From: Mesostigma viride
Taxonomy: Eukaryota > Streptophyta > Mesostigmatophyceae > Mesostigmatales > Mesostigmataceae
Direction: 5' to 3'
DNA: 64,000 nt
NCBI GenBank assembly: GCA_009746045.1
Contig: RPFO01000175.1
Location: 2,381,787 to 2,445,786, forward strand
Part shown: positions 36,673 to 47,100 of the stretch, in pieces
How the letters are laid out: each line of letters starts with the position of its first letter
Numbering within the stretch: position 1 is the stretch's first letter
Made by a program: the position numbers and the translations under genes
The notes under the pieces: generated by a model
What the model was told of the DNA's origin: nothing
Database searches by the model: none
What the model saw: the letters and a program-made list of their open reading frames with translations, nothing else

Positions 36673-38552
36673 AGGTACTGGGTGAGGTATTCATTCCTAT
36701 CCTTGGACAGGACACTGCTTTTTGTGTCTTGGAGGGCTATCAAGGACCTGCTCTTCTGGGGCAGAATTTCCTATGCCAGGATGGGGTAGTGATCACGTCC
36801 TCTCTCCTGACTAAGGAAGGGGCTGGTCAGGTCCCACTGATTAATTTCAGGACCACTCACCTATCACGTGCAGTAACCAGGACGGTTAAGCGTGTGCAAG
36901 TGTGCCAGGGGCAGGAGCCCTTGGTTGATGACCTCATACTGCCAGCTGCTAGTCATCCAAGCAGTTTGGGCATTGGTCCTCACTCACTTGCTGGACACAG
37001 CCCTATCAACTACCAAGGCCTGGTGAAGCTCATGTCCTCTCCCATTATGTGTCCCCAGGTCACACTGGGTCTGATTAAATCTGGGGAGGACTGGATCTCC
37101 AAGAAATGCGTGGAACCTGTCAATGACCTGCCTCCTGCACGACGTCTACTCAAGCTCAAGTTTGTCATCAAGATGAAGGAGGTGGACGGGGTCAAGGTAC
37201 CACATGTCAGGCCAGTGCTGAATGAGTTCAAGGGTACTGGTGAGTGCACTGCTGAGGAGTTGTATACCCCTGGCATGCTGCATGATACTTGGAGGCTGCT
37301 GCTGTGTGTCTTTCTAGGCCTTCTCAACAAGGGCTTGGACTATGGCTCAGTGGTGATAGACTTCAAGAGGGCATTTCTGGAGGGTGATGCAGATGTGGCA
37401 CAGGAAAAGTGGGAGGGCAAGACGCCTTTCTATGTTAGGGTGCCTGCTGTATGGAAAAGGGACATCCACACGGAGTTCCTTAAAATCCTCAAGGGCCTGG
37501 AGGGCCTGAGGTCAAGTCCAATAATCTGGAGGGAGACTCTCAACCGTTTCCTGAAGGAGCATTGCAACTTGAAGGTCTCTCCTGTAGACCCCTGTCTGTT
37601 TCTGGGGCAATGGGAAGGCCTGCCAGTGTATGCTTCGCTGCACGGGGATGACCTACATCTGATAGCTCCCACGTCGTGGCTTAAGGAGCTGATCTCCATC
37701 ATTAAGTCCAAGTTTCCTCTGGGTAGGGAGCAATGGCAGGTGGAGAATGAGCCTCTGCTGTTTGTGGGCATGGAGGCCACACTGGTGAAGAAGGGAGGGG
37801 AGTGGCGTATGCTGCTGGTGGGGGGCAATGACTATCAAGAGACCCTCATTAGCAAGCTTCCTCCAACCATCACACAGGCACTGTGTCCCATGGTGAGGGG
37901 CATGGTTGCTTGGGTGGCAGGCATTTCCAGGCCAGACCTTATGGTCATAGCCAGGTTGCCTGATGACATGCTGGTGGAGCTAGGGTCTGCCAAGGTGGCT
38001 GATCAGGTCAGGGCTTCATCTGGCATTCTGTTGTCTGCAGTGGATTTATCACAACCCATTTGCATGGAGCTGTATGTGGATAGCTCAATGGACAGCAGGC
38101 AGGTCTCCAAGGTCAGGGGCAGGGCTGCAGGGCTCTTTGTGCTCAGACAGGAAGGCCTGGGGAGTTTGGTGAGCTGGTTTAGTCGCCTGCACAAACGGGT
38201 GGCTGTCAGCAGTGATGTGGCAGAATGCAGGGCTATTTGTGAAGGCATTCACACAAGCCTTTATCTGAAGGAGTTGCTTCATCAGATGACTTCTAACACT
38301 CCTTGGCCACTTCAGGTTACCACTCTTCTAAAAACAGACTCCATGGGGATGGTGCAGTTTGTGCACAGGCAGATGGCCAGAAGTAGGGACTTGGATTATC
38401 TCCTTCTTAAGGAGTTGTCCTCCTTGGCCAATATTGAGCATATCCCTGGGGTTGACAATCCTGCTGATGCTTTGACCAAGCTAGTGCAGAAGGCAGCAGT
38501 GCAATACAAGGTTCTTCAGTCTCTGATGGACCCATCTCAGCAAGCTGTCTAA
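36618..38552 (+). CDS. pol: Copia pol part 2: protease end, reverse transcriptase, RNase H (copy 1)
   Basis: The first 60 residues (GGVHVKVLGEVFIPILGQ, GPALLGQNFL) look like the flap and C-terminal ILG-type strand of an aspartic protease. RT follows: LLKLKFVIKMKEVDG (fingers), SVVIDFKRAFLEGD (motif A) and VYASLHGDDLHLI, where the YVDD box reads HGDD. RNase H has MELYVDSSMDSR, SDVAECRAICEGIHTSLYL, LLKTDSMGMVQF and VDNPADALTKL, in copia order. 644 residues; this ORF appears complete from RT to RNase H. With copy 2 it implies one uninterrupted pol in the ancestor. Confidence 0.88.
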   Translation: MSEPSYQFVSDFSGGVHVKVLGEVFIPILGQDTAFCVLEGYQGPALLGQNFLCQDGVVITSSLLTKEGAGQVPLINFRTTHLSRAVTRTVKRVQVCQGQEPLVDDLILPAASHPSSLGIGPHSLAGHSPINYQGLVKLMSSPIMCPQVTLGLIKSGEDWISKKCVEPVNDLPPARRLLKLKFVIKMKEVDGVKVPHVRPVLNEFKGTGECTAEELYTPGMLHDTWRLLLCVFLGLLNKGLDYGSVVIDFKRAFLEGDADVAQEKWEGKTPFYVRVPAVWKRDIHTEFLKILKGLEGLRSSPIIWRETLNRFLKEHCNLKVSPVDPCLFLGQWEGLPVYASLHGDDLHLIAPTSWLKELISIIKSKFPLGREQWQVENEPLLFVGMEATLVKKGGEWRMLLVGGNDYQETLISKLPPTITQALCPMVRGMVAWVAGISRPDLMVIARLPDDMLVELGSAKVADQVRASSGILLSAVDLSQPICMELYVDSSMDSRQVSKVRGRAAGLFVLRQEGLGSLVSWFSRLHKRVAVSSDVAECRAICEGIHTSLYLKELLHQMTSNTPWPLQVTTLLKTDSMGMVQFVHRQMARSRDLDYLLLKELSSLANIEHIPGVDNPADALTKLVQKAAVQYKVLQSLMDPSQQAV

Positions 38553-39500
38553 GCTGGTGCATGGTTATAGGGCATTGGAGAGCAGATTGTGTGGTAGTGT
38601 CAGCATTGTGACTGGCATAATACCTGTATTTTAGTCTGTACTAAGGCTCATGGACCATGGTACACTCACTCTGATTTTAATCAGGATACAGCCAGGTTTT
38701 GGCTGGGGTTCATGCTGTTGACTACACAAGGTTGACAGGTCCATTACAGACCATGTATTCTATTTTAAAAGAAATGTATATTTGTACATACTTCTCACAA
38801 TGGTCTGGGAACCTTTATTCTGGGGTTTATAGGGCGGGGTTCGATTCCCTGGTATTATGTTTCTACAAGCTGGCCTGTTCAGGTGTTTGCCTGTTCAGAC
38901 TTCCCTAGTTCCCCAGGGCAGGATTTAATTGTTGCCTATGTGTTTCATTTTGTCATTTGTTTGCTGTGGCAGTTTACCATCTGGCAAGTAGACGGGCGCC
39001 GTAAGACGGGCGCCAATAGACCCCTGTTGAGAGAATGACAGGCAAACTATTGTAATACGCCTTACTTTGTCAAGTGGTATTTTAATTGTCATGGATTTAT
39101 TGTACTTATATTGAATATGTACTGGGTTTTATGGGATTAGTATCTGGGATTAATGTAACTCACCGCCAGAAGGTCATTGTACTGGAGGCTCTACCGAGGT
39201 GATGGGATTAATTCCTGGAGAAGACCTCATAGAATTAACCTGTATGTATTTAATTTTGTGTGCTTCTAATATCTGGTGGTACTCTGTAATGCCACTTCCA
39301 TAGGTTTTCTCCATTTCTCATGAAATGGTTTTCCCTGTGGCAGATCTGTTTCTTTTCCAGTTCCTTAAAAGAAAGGGCTGGGGGAATGGCATTGGCCATT
39401 AAAGACATCTGTTCAAGCTTCAAGCTGGAGTGAAGGACATTTCAAGCTACTTCAAGGGTCCCTGGCAGGGGATGTGACCCTAAAGAAAAGAAGGGATTGG
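38553..39500 (+). other. Copia 3' noncoding region (copy 1)
   Basis: No ORF of note. Ends with the polypurine tract 39482-39500. Nearly identical in copy 2 (56975-57923). Confidence 0.75.
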
Positions 39501-40117
39501 AGTTAACGTAAAGGATTTACGTTAGATGGATAGAGATTGTTACGCTCTTTCCAACGGCACCTTGAACGCCTCATTTGGTTAAGGAACGTAAAAGTTATGA
39601 CGTTTCCTAGGCTGTGCCGACAGTACCCGGCGCGCCACTGTGGGCGCGTACGGACACAGGATGTACAAGTGTCACTTTGATAGTCCGCAGGACGTTGACA
39701 GGACTTGTACAGGACTTGATGGTCAATTGATAGGTAGGCGCACTGTAGCGCGCCAGGACCTATGAGACAATTGATGCTGACTAGTGTACGGATAGGTCCA
39801 CAGGACTAGCCGTATGGACAATTGATAGATCTGCGCGCCAAAGGCGTGCCAGAGTCTGTGTAATCAATTGATTGACAGTTCAGCTGTGACAGTGCAGCTG
39901 AATACTTGGACGCGTCCCTAGTAAGCTATATGAGTGACTTGGTCACACCGGGACGCTAGTTCTTGCGTGCACGTTCTCTTGGCACTGCGACCCTGTCGTC
40001 TGTGCTGCGTGCAGTCTTGGAAGTGACGTGACTTACGTCTGTGTTTCCTGATTGTTAATAAAGGCAACTTCCTGCAAGAACCATGGCGGAATTCGTGGCA
40101 TTCTTACCCTCACAACT
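39501..40117 (+). repeat. Copia copy 1, 3' LTR
   Basis: 617 bp, same as 32292-32908. Preceded by the polypurine tract and followed by the target duplication ACAAG. Confidence 0.93.
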
Positions 40118-40122
40118 ACAAG

Positions 40123-42235
40123 GGTCACAAAATCACCCACTTCGTCCAGTCGAACTGCGGGACTGGAAAATCAGAGCGTGTCCGAGAGATGGTGAACGAA
40201 CTCGTCCGCAGGATCCCCGATGTTCGCATACTGTGCATCGTCGCCAACATCAGTCTCTCGAAGGAAGAGGACCGTAATTATAAGGCACTCGGCGAGGTGG
40301 GAAAATGTATCGTCTGGGAGGATTCCGCGTTCCGGATCCTCTCCCAAGACCCACGGTTCCGTCACTATCTGGACAATCGCGGAGGGTATATCAAGGACGA
40401 CCGCGTGCTCATCGTTCTGAACTCTATCCTTCGTCTCGCCAGCTCGAGTTTTGACGTCGTGATCATGGACGAGATTTACAACACGTTGACAGCGCTGTCA
40501 GGTCTCCATCTCAAGAACAAGCGAGAGGTCATTGTGCGTCTTATCGAGATCTTGGAGCGCGCCAAGGTGCTTATAGCGCTTGACGCGACCATTACAGCGA
40601 AGGTCTACAATTACATCGCGCACTACCGACCAGTTGACGGCATCAGGGCGTCAGTCAATACTTTCAAGCGCCCGACTAACCGCGTGCTAAAGTGGGTCGA
40701 CATCGATTCTACGAAATGCTGGAAAGCGGTCTTTGTAGCGGAGATTGTCGCCGAGAGCGGGCGGCGGTTGCTTGCCGGGGAGAAGCTGTTCTGCCCAATG
40801 TCGGCGGCGTGGGCTGTTCCGGCCGTATGCGAGGGCTTGAATGAAGGGTATTTTGTCCACAAAGAAGTGGAAATCGTACACCAAGGACACGCCGAAAAAA
40901 GACCTAGAAAGCGGCGCTAATTCGGCGTGGGCTGATCTTGACTTTCTCATTATTTCGCCGACCATTACCGTCGGAGTCTCGTATACTCTTCACACTTTCG
41001 ACAGCATGGTGGCTGGTTTTATCAACGCCCCAGGATACGCCGAATACACGACCATGCTGCAACAGATGTTCCGTGTCCGTCACCTGTGCAAAGGGGAGAT
41101 GACAATCATCTATCGAGACTCGACTACCCCTCTGTCGAGGCTGGAGACTGACTTTGACCAGATAAAAAAGACGACGGTCGATACGGAGGCCAAGTTTCTG
41201 AACCTGATGGCTAAGGACAACGCCGATGTGATTGCTTCATGGGGCGAAGACGGCAAAAGCAAATTCGACCCGAGCTCGCCATTGCTCAATCTCTTCTGCC
41301 GCAACCTGCAAGACGTGGCAATCTCTCGCAGCCACTTCAAGCCGAATCTGATCGGGATTCTAGCAGAGGATTATGACGTAAAGATGGAAAGGACGGGCGA
41401 GAAGGTGAATCGCATCGACGCCCCACCGCTGCCAAAGCTGGAAGATGCGGACAAGGGGCGTGCCGCTTATATCATGGAGCACGAAGAATACGTCGCACTT
41501 AAGGACCGGTGTGACGCAGGCGAGATTCTGTCAGCGTACGAGAAGAGGCTGAAGAACGTCTACGAGCTCGCGGAATTCAGTTACCAGATCCCGCGAGAAC
41601 ATAGAGATAAGGAGCTTGCCGGGCTCCTCGACATTGACGGATGCCGGACGGTTTACCGAGCTGTCCGGCAGCACTCGCGAGCGACAGAACTGGGCAAGGA
41701 CGGGTACCTTGCGAACGTTCTTGAGGCTATGAGAAAGACTCATTCGCTCTTTGACCTCAGTGAATACAAAACAGGCCGTGACGCGAAGACTCTCGCGCTT
41801 GCTCTACATCTATTAAGGGGCAGCGGGATAGAGGAGTTCGTCCTAGATCGCGAGAGTGCCAGGACCATGACGATCCCTCGCGACAAGGCGATAGAGATCG
41901 GGAATTGGGTCGATCGCGAGATCATGGAGCATCAAACATTCGTGCGTGCGGTGTTTGGGTATAGAAGAAGGGCAAAGGAAGGAGCTGGGACGCTGAGTTT
42001 TGCTCAGTGTTCGAGCCTTATTCACATCCTACTCGCTAGCACGCTCAACATTTCAGCAAGAGGCACGCGGATGTACCATATGAAGGAGCGGGATCTAGAA
42101 ATATCAAAGGCTGATGTCCTCGACTTCTGTGAGAGGTACCAGCCTGGCTGGTGGGGGAACGAGACCGAACTAGCGTCACTCCGCCACCAGGACGAGACGC
42201 AGGGAAGCTTGGACGAGGGCTATCATTTCAGATAG
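40123..42235 (+). pseudogene. PLV primase-helicase, 3' half (herpesvirus origin-binding-type helicase)
   Basis: Reading resumes at 40123, directly after the ACAAG repeat, in the phase left at 32291. A P-loop, FVQSNCGTGKSERV, appears within the first 15 codons. FDVVIMDEI (Walker B/DE box) and LIALDATIT follow, then, after a one-base frame change near 40850-40870, DFLIISPTITVGVSY and a C-terminal region of about 400 residues to 42235. This set matches the Herpes_ori_bp-type helicase fused to AEP primases in several large and small DNA viruses, which would unwind and prime the PLV genome. The gene is broken twice: by copia and by the frame change. Confidence 0.75.
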
Positions 42236-42410
42236 ATAGACCCATAACGCCGCGTCTCGTGGTATAGTATTAGATATTTGTGTCGCTGTGACACCAAGCC
42301 ATCCTCCGCTCCTCTCCCGCGACGGCGCAGGAATCCGCAGGAACGCGCAGGCGATCAGGCGCGCGACTGACGTGTGGCGTGGTTGGGTTGACGGTTGATG
42401 GTTTTGTTAG

Positions 42411-42475
42411 AATAGGCCAAATTGGCCAGATATACTTAGAACTTCCTTCAAATTCTCTGGCCAATTTGGCCTATT
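42411..42475. repeat. 65-bp perfect palindrome, copy 3 (right TIR)
   Basis: Mirror copy of the palindrome at 17636-17700, with the spacer in reverse complement. Confidence 0.9.
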
Positions 42476-42610
42476 ATACACACACACCCTCGCACGTTGA
42501 CGCGTGCGAATCGCGCGTTTCCCATGAACGACCCGGCCGTCCACGGAGGTCCCGCGCGTTCTGCGGTTGGTGCGTGGCGTGGGTTGGGCGGTGGTTGATG
42601 GTTCTGTCAG

Positions 42611-42675
42611 AATAGGCCAAATTGGCCAGATATACTTAGAACTTCCTTCAAATTCTCTGGCCAATTTGGCCTATT
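42611..42675. repeat. 65-bp perfect palindrome, copy 4 (right TIR)
   Basis: Mirror copy of the palindrome at 17436-17500. Confidence 0.9.
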
Positions 42676-42915
42676 CCACACATACTCACATGTTGACGTG
42701 GTGACAGATGCCAGAAATTCTATGGCCTCCTAAAGCCCCGCGACCCCTGAGCCAGGGTTGGCACGGGTCGGGAAGGCGTGGCTGCACCGTGACAGATGCC
42801 AGTAGCAAACCAAAAACCCAATATTTTATCACTCAAGTTATCACTCAACCATCATCACTCAAGAATGGCTCCCCGGTACCCCACATGACCCCATCACTCA
42901 ATGAGGGGCTATATA

Positions 42916-43255
42916 TATGTGTGTTTATAGCTGGGCGTTTGCTTTGGTTTGAGTGATTTCACTCTGCTGTAAGTAATTATATTTTTAATATATATGTGTG
43001 TCATATTGGCGTCAGCGCTTGTCGGTGGCGCTGACTCGGGCCATGGCTGACATCATGCTCCGCCGTACGCGGGCTGATTTTGCGGTGCAGCAGGGCTATT
43101 AGGTTCCTCCGTTAGGCGTTTCCATTGGTCTTATCGTAGTATAGAGCTTTGACATGGCTCTGTATATAGGTTTATAGCTGGGCGTTTGCTTTGGTTTGAG
43201 TGATTTCACTCTGCTGTAAGTAATTATATTTTTAATATATATGTGTGTGTGTGTA
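42916..43255 (+). mobile_element. Two tandem 5'-truncated RING-LINE tails at the PLV right edge
   Basis: 42920-43000 is only the last 80 bp of the LINE 3' UTR. 43008-43255 has the last about 30 codons (to RADFAVQQGY, stop near 43100) plus the whole 3' UTR. Each tail ends in TATATATGTGTG. Both match 9505-9740 in reverse, almost identical. Confidence 0.8.
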
Positions 43256-44147
43256 TTCCATGTAAAGAGCCGAATAACGATCACAAAAGGGCTGGGAGCG
43301 ATGCATGCCAAATTGCCCATCTGGCAAGGGGAGAAGAACATCGGCATGAGCTACATTCGTAAGAAGGGTACGTGGTGTAGGATACAAACCGCTGCCAGGT
43401 TGTCTTTGTTTCCGTTCTCGTAAACATGCAGTTAACGGGGCGGTACGTGTGGGTACCTATGGTGAGCTTTCGATCTTATGGACATATGCCATAGGCTCAT
43501 GTCCATAAGATCATGGCATCATAAGACCATGGGAAGCTGCAAACATGCGGGCGATGGATGAAGTCTGCAAGTCGTGCAGTGTGCATCATGCCATCATGAT
43601 CAAGCAGTATCGACTCGAGTGCATGGTGTAGGTATCACAAGGCAAAGTATGGACAAAATCAATCATATAGATATACGGAAGCATTGTAGGAATTAACCAT
43701 TCAGCAGTGACGATTCAAGACCATAATATGTAATGACACTTCAGCTGTTATTCATCCCACCACCTTGATTGATGTGACCCCAATATTTGCCAGGCGCCGG
43801 CGAGCTGAGGCAGAATTCTTATTTAGGCCGGGCTATTTTCTCTAGTACAACAGAACAAAGAGCAAATACATTACTGACCAACCCATATATTAAGTACTCC
43901 CATGACCTTTTGAAAACATTCCTGGGTGTTTATTTAGGATTTCCCGGCCGTGGGATCATGTGCATCACAAATAAATGCCCCCGAAGCGTGAATTTGAACA
44001 CAGAAAAAAAAGTATGTATAACACACTTGTATAAGGGCAACGCCAGTGTATAGTAATTTTCTATACACGGGATAGTACACTCATGACCTAACTGCACGTA
44101 CGACGACATGGCCAGGCTGCCAGCATAATCATAGAGAACTTTCAGCT
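43256..44147. other. Unassigned intronic sequence with one strong inverted repeat
   Basis: No gene seen. A 14-bp perfect inverted repeat, GATCTTATGGACAT (43472-43485) with its complement at 43499-43512, encloses a 13-nt loop. The ORF at 43787-44053 has no support. Confidence 0.5.
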
Positions 44148-47100
44148 ATCGGTGTTCTCTGAACGTAGTTTCTTTATAACAGATGAGAATGAACGCCGCT
44201 ATGTGAGTGGTACTACGGGACGGTGGGCCTTGGGCTGGACCGGTTCCATGAGTTAGAATTAGTTGGCCAGTTTTGTATGGCCATTTCTAGTTCGTTAACC
44301 CATGGTCCGCCAAGCCATTTTAGGCACTTTCAGACCCCTGAAAATAAAAAAAATCATAACTCATAGGCCACAACTCCAAATACCCCCAACCAAGATGCTA
44401 CGAGTATCTACACTTCAAGGGCTTTCAGAATATGCACTAATATCATGAGTCTAATGAGTATTTTGGATGATAAATTAAGTCAAAGTGAGCCAAAAGACGA
44501 TCATTTTGTGCCACAGAAAAAGTATATCCCCCCATTTTTTTCAGGGGAGGGTCAGAAACCTCAAACCCAACATTGGACAATTTAGTTGGATAGTCCAATG
44601 GTGCTTTCCTTTGGTCAAACCACCCAGATAGCCCATTTGACCCATACAATGCCCGCGTTTACATGTGTGGCTTAAGCGCACACAAACAGCCTACTATGCC
44701 ATATAATACAATGAGGCAATATAATTGACCACAATTGACTGCCAAATATGCTGGAATACAATTATGACGCCACCTTGCACTCACTGAACGGTATCCCGCC
44801 AAGAAATGCCCCAAAATGTGCAATATAATGGCTATAACACCTCCTTGAGCAGGCATGGAAAGCTGTTGCAATTACCACTAATGTATCCACCATGAGACAT
44901 GTATAAATGTACGAGTTTCCATTCAAACAACACGAAAACGAATTGCCGTACCTGCCTCGATCATGACCTGGCCGGGTTCCGCTGGCCGATATGCTCATAC
45001 GTCACGGTTTCTAATGCTAGTGGCAGAGGCGGCCACAGCTGCTGTATCCATGCATCCATCATCATTACCATGTTGATCATCTATGCAAAGATGACGTCTA
45101 ACGCGTCGACGTTCCCAGCAGATCCTGCAGCGGACTTCCGTAAAACAATGGAAGGCCCAGGCAGACGCAAGCTACCAAGAAACCAAAAAGAAACCGGCGA
45201 TACCAACTGGGACTTCTTGTCTGATGGTGACGACCAATACAGAGGTAATAACCACTGCGCATTTCCCCAGTTCCGTGAATCTGATCATTCTTGACGTACC
45301 AAAATAATGCATCATCGTTCAGGGGTCATCATCTGACCCATTTCAAGCTGCGGAACCCAAAATTTTCACCAAAATGGCACGTTGACAGCCATATCTCGTA
45401 TACGCGCGCTCAACGGTAAAAAATGTTAGCAAAAGTCACGTGACAGCTCTATGATGCACGTGGTATTTACTGGGCTATGGCGCAGTTACCTGCCCGACCT
45501 TGACATTTTCATTCATGCTGGGTCTGCCCTGGACCGTCGGACCAATTTACGTTACGTCACTTACGTCGGAGATCACGGATTTACGCGGTATAGTTACGTG
45601 ACGCGGGTTGCTATGCAAATGCATAGCATCGGCGGACCATGGGTTAAGTTAAGTAGCAATTAAGTTATTGTTGCTGACGGCTCATGAGGCGAGCCCGGGC
45701 TACGCCGCCCTAAAGTGCCATTTGCACGATGTTCTAGGTCTCTTTTTCTTGTAATCGGATGTATGGGGTATGGGTATGGCGGATTACAAGAAATTTAATG
45801 CTGCCCTAATCGCGTCAGCCTTTTGGCTGGCGGTGGCCGATTAGAGATGGCGCGTGACTGACATAGCTTGAACAGTCACGTGACTGTGAAAAAGAAATTA
45901 AAATTACCCTTGTCGGTTTTCTCCCCGCAGCTGGGTTCTTGGCCGACGAGAGACTATAAAATACTTCGCGTTTGCCTGTGCGTGGCACCTGTACGGAACT
46001 CTGAAACCATGAGTAAGATTTCCGTGCCACGCTGCAGTGCCTACCGCTTTGCTGCGGAATGTCGCAGCAGGGTTGCAGTTCCTGACTGCTGACTGCCGAA
46101 GGAAGGGTGGTCGGGTTACTTTTAGTGGGCATTGTGATGGACGACAAGTCTGTCGGCCCTCGCGTAAGTAGAAAAATATTTACCAGCATCCGCTCTTATG
46201 GGTGCGTGAGGTCTCGGGAATGTGGTGGGGACGAAATCCGGAATTATGCAATATTTCGATTCAGACCGAGACTTAAGGGGCCAGTTTAACAGACGGACCT
46301 GGGCCGGGCAGGACCAAATATTTTGGCCGGCCCAGTTGCGCTTGCGCTTTATCGGCCGCTGGGGTGTGTGATGAGAGCCTGCTCATCAACTAAAACCTGA
46401 AATATGGAAAGTTACTCCCCCAGGTGACAACGTTGACAGTAATCGAGATATGGTGGCATCGGGTGACGTCCTACAAGTTGTCGTCACGTTAGGGCGGCAC
46501 TGGCCTTTGAGGGAGGTCCGTGATCGTTAAACGAGGCGTCTTCTTCCTTGTCTTTGCGTGCACATTCAACACCCTCTTTTACTGGCCGAGGGTGGAAGGC
46601 TGGGGGGGCCCTGCGAAGGGTTATCGTGCATGAGGCTCGCTACAGCCGCCGGCGATTGTAATGGTCGTGACCGTTGCGGCAGGGCAGCCTCGAGAGCCAC
46701 TGAGCGAAAGTGGTTGGCGGAGCTTTGGAGATAAAGCACCAGGAAAGGGGGGTTGGGTAACGAGAACTACAATCAATCATGAAATGGGTGCAGCGTGGCA
46801 GGCTCACTCATGGGTTCTGTAATTGCCCACTTATTGTTTTAATCAAATGTTGGTGGATTGGTAATAGTGGGAATAGAATCGGTGTTCTCTGAACGTAGTT
46901 TCTTTATAACAGATGAGAATGAACGCCGCTATGTGAGTGGTACTACGGGACGGTGGGCCTTGGGCTGGACCGGTTCCATGAGTTAGAATTAGTTGGCCAG
47001 TTTTGTATGGCCATTTCTAGTTCGTTAAGTTAAGTAGCAATTAAGTTATTGTTGCTGACGGCTCATGAGGCGAGCCCGGGCTACGCCGCCCTAAAGTGCC

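Larger units (their letters stand above)
32292..40117 (+). mobile_element. LTR retrotransposon, copia type, copy 1 (inserted in the PLV)
   Basis: 7826 bp with two 617-bp LTRs (32292-32908 and 39501-40117) that read as identical. LTRs start AGTTAAC and end CACAACT. Target duplication ACAAG is at 32287-32291 and 40118-40122. Order: LTR, extra ORF0, gag, integrase, protease-like, RT, RNase H, 948 bp noncoding, purine tract AAAGAAAAGAAGGGATTGG, LTR. Integrase before RT is copia-like. Identical LTRs mean a recent insertion. A single T deletion near 36588 breaks the integrase/RT frame. Confidence 0.93.
17196..42915. mobile_element. Polinton-like virus (PLV)-type endogenous element with 626-bp TIRs
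   Basis: 25.7 kb between inverted repeats 17196-17821 and 42290-42915; about 17.9 kb after removing the inserted copia element and one duplicated 5-mer. It carries capsid, penton, packaging ATPase, tyrosine recombinase and primase-helicase genes in two divergent blocks that meet at 27241/27280. Size, TIRs, short capsid gene and gene set fit integrated PLVs of algae better than maveriviricete virophages (no cysteine protease seen) or classical polintons (no protein-primed DNA polymerase B or DDE integrase seen). Codon use and GC are lower than in the flanking LINEs. Both ends sit in TATATA sequence, so any target duplication is masked. Confidence 0.85.
42290..42915. repeat. PLV right terminal inverted repeat
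   Basis: Starts GACACCAAGCCATCC just after the primase-helicase gene and ends CTCAATGAGGGGCTATATA. It mirrors 17196-17821. Small substitutions (for example CGTGGGTTGG against CCAACCCACC-side variants) show the two ends are not fully homogenised. Confidence 0.9.

Noticed and set aside
17196-42915. Classical polinton/Maverick
   Set aside because: No protein-primed DNA polymerase B, no RVE integrase and no adenovirus-type protease were seen; a tyrosine recombinase and primase-helicase are present instead.
17196-42915. Maveriviricete virophage
   Set aside because: The capsid candidate (407 aa) is short for a virophage capsid and no cysteine protease gene was found; a distant relationship is not excluded.
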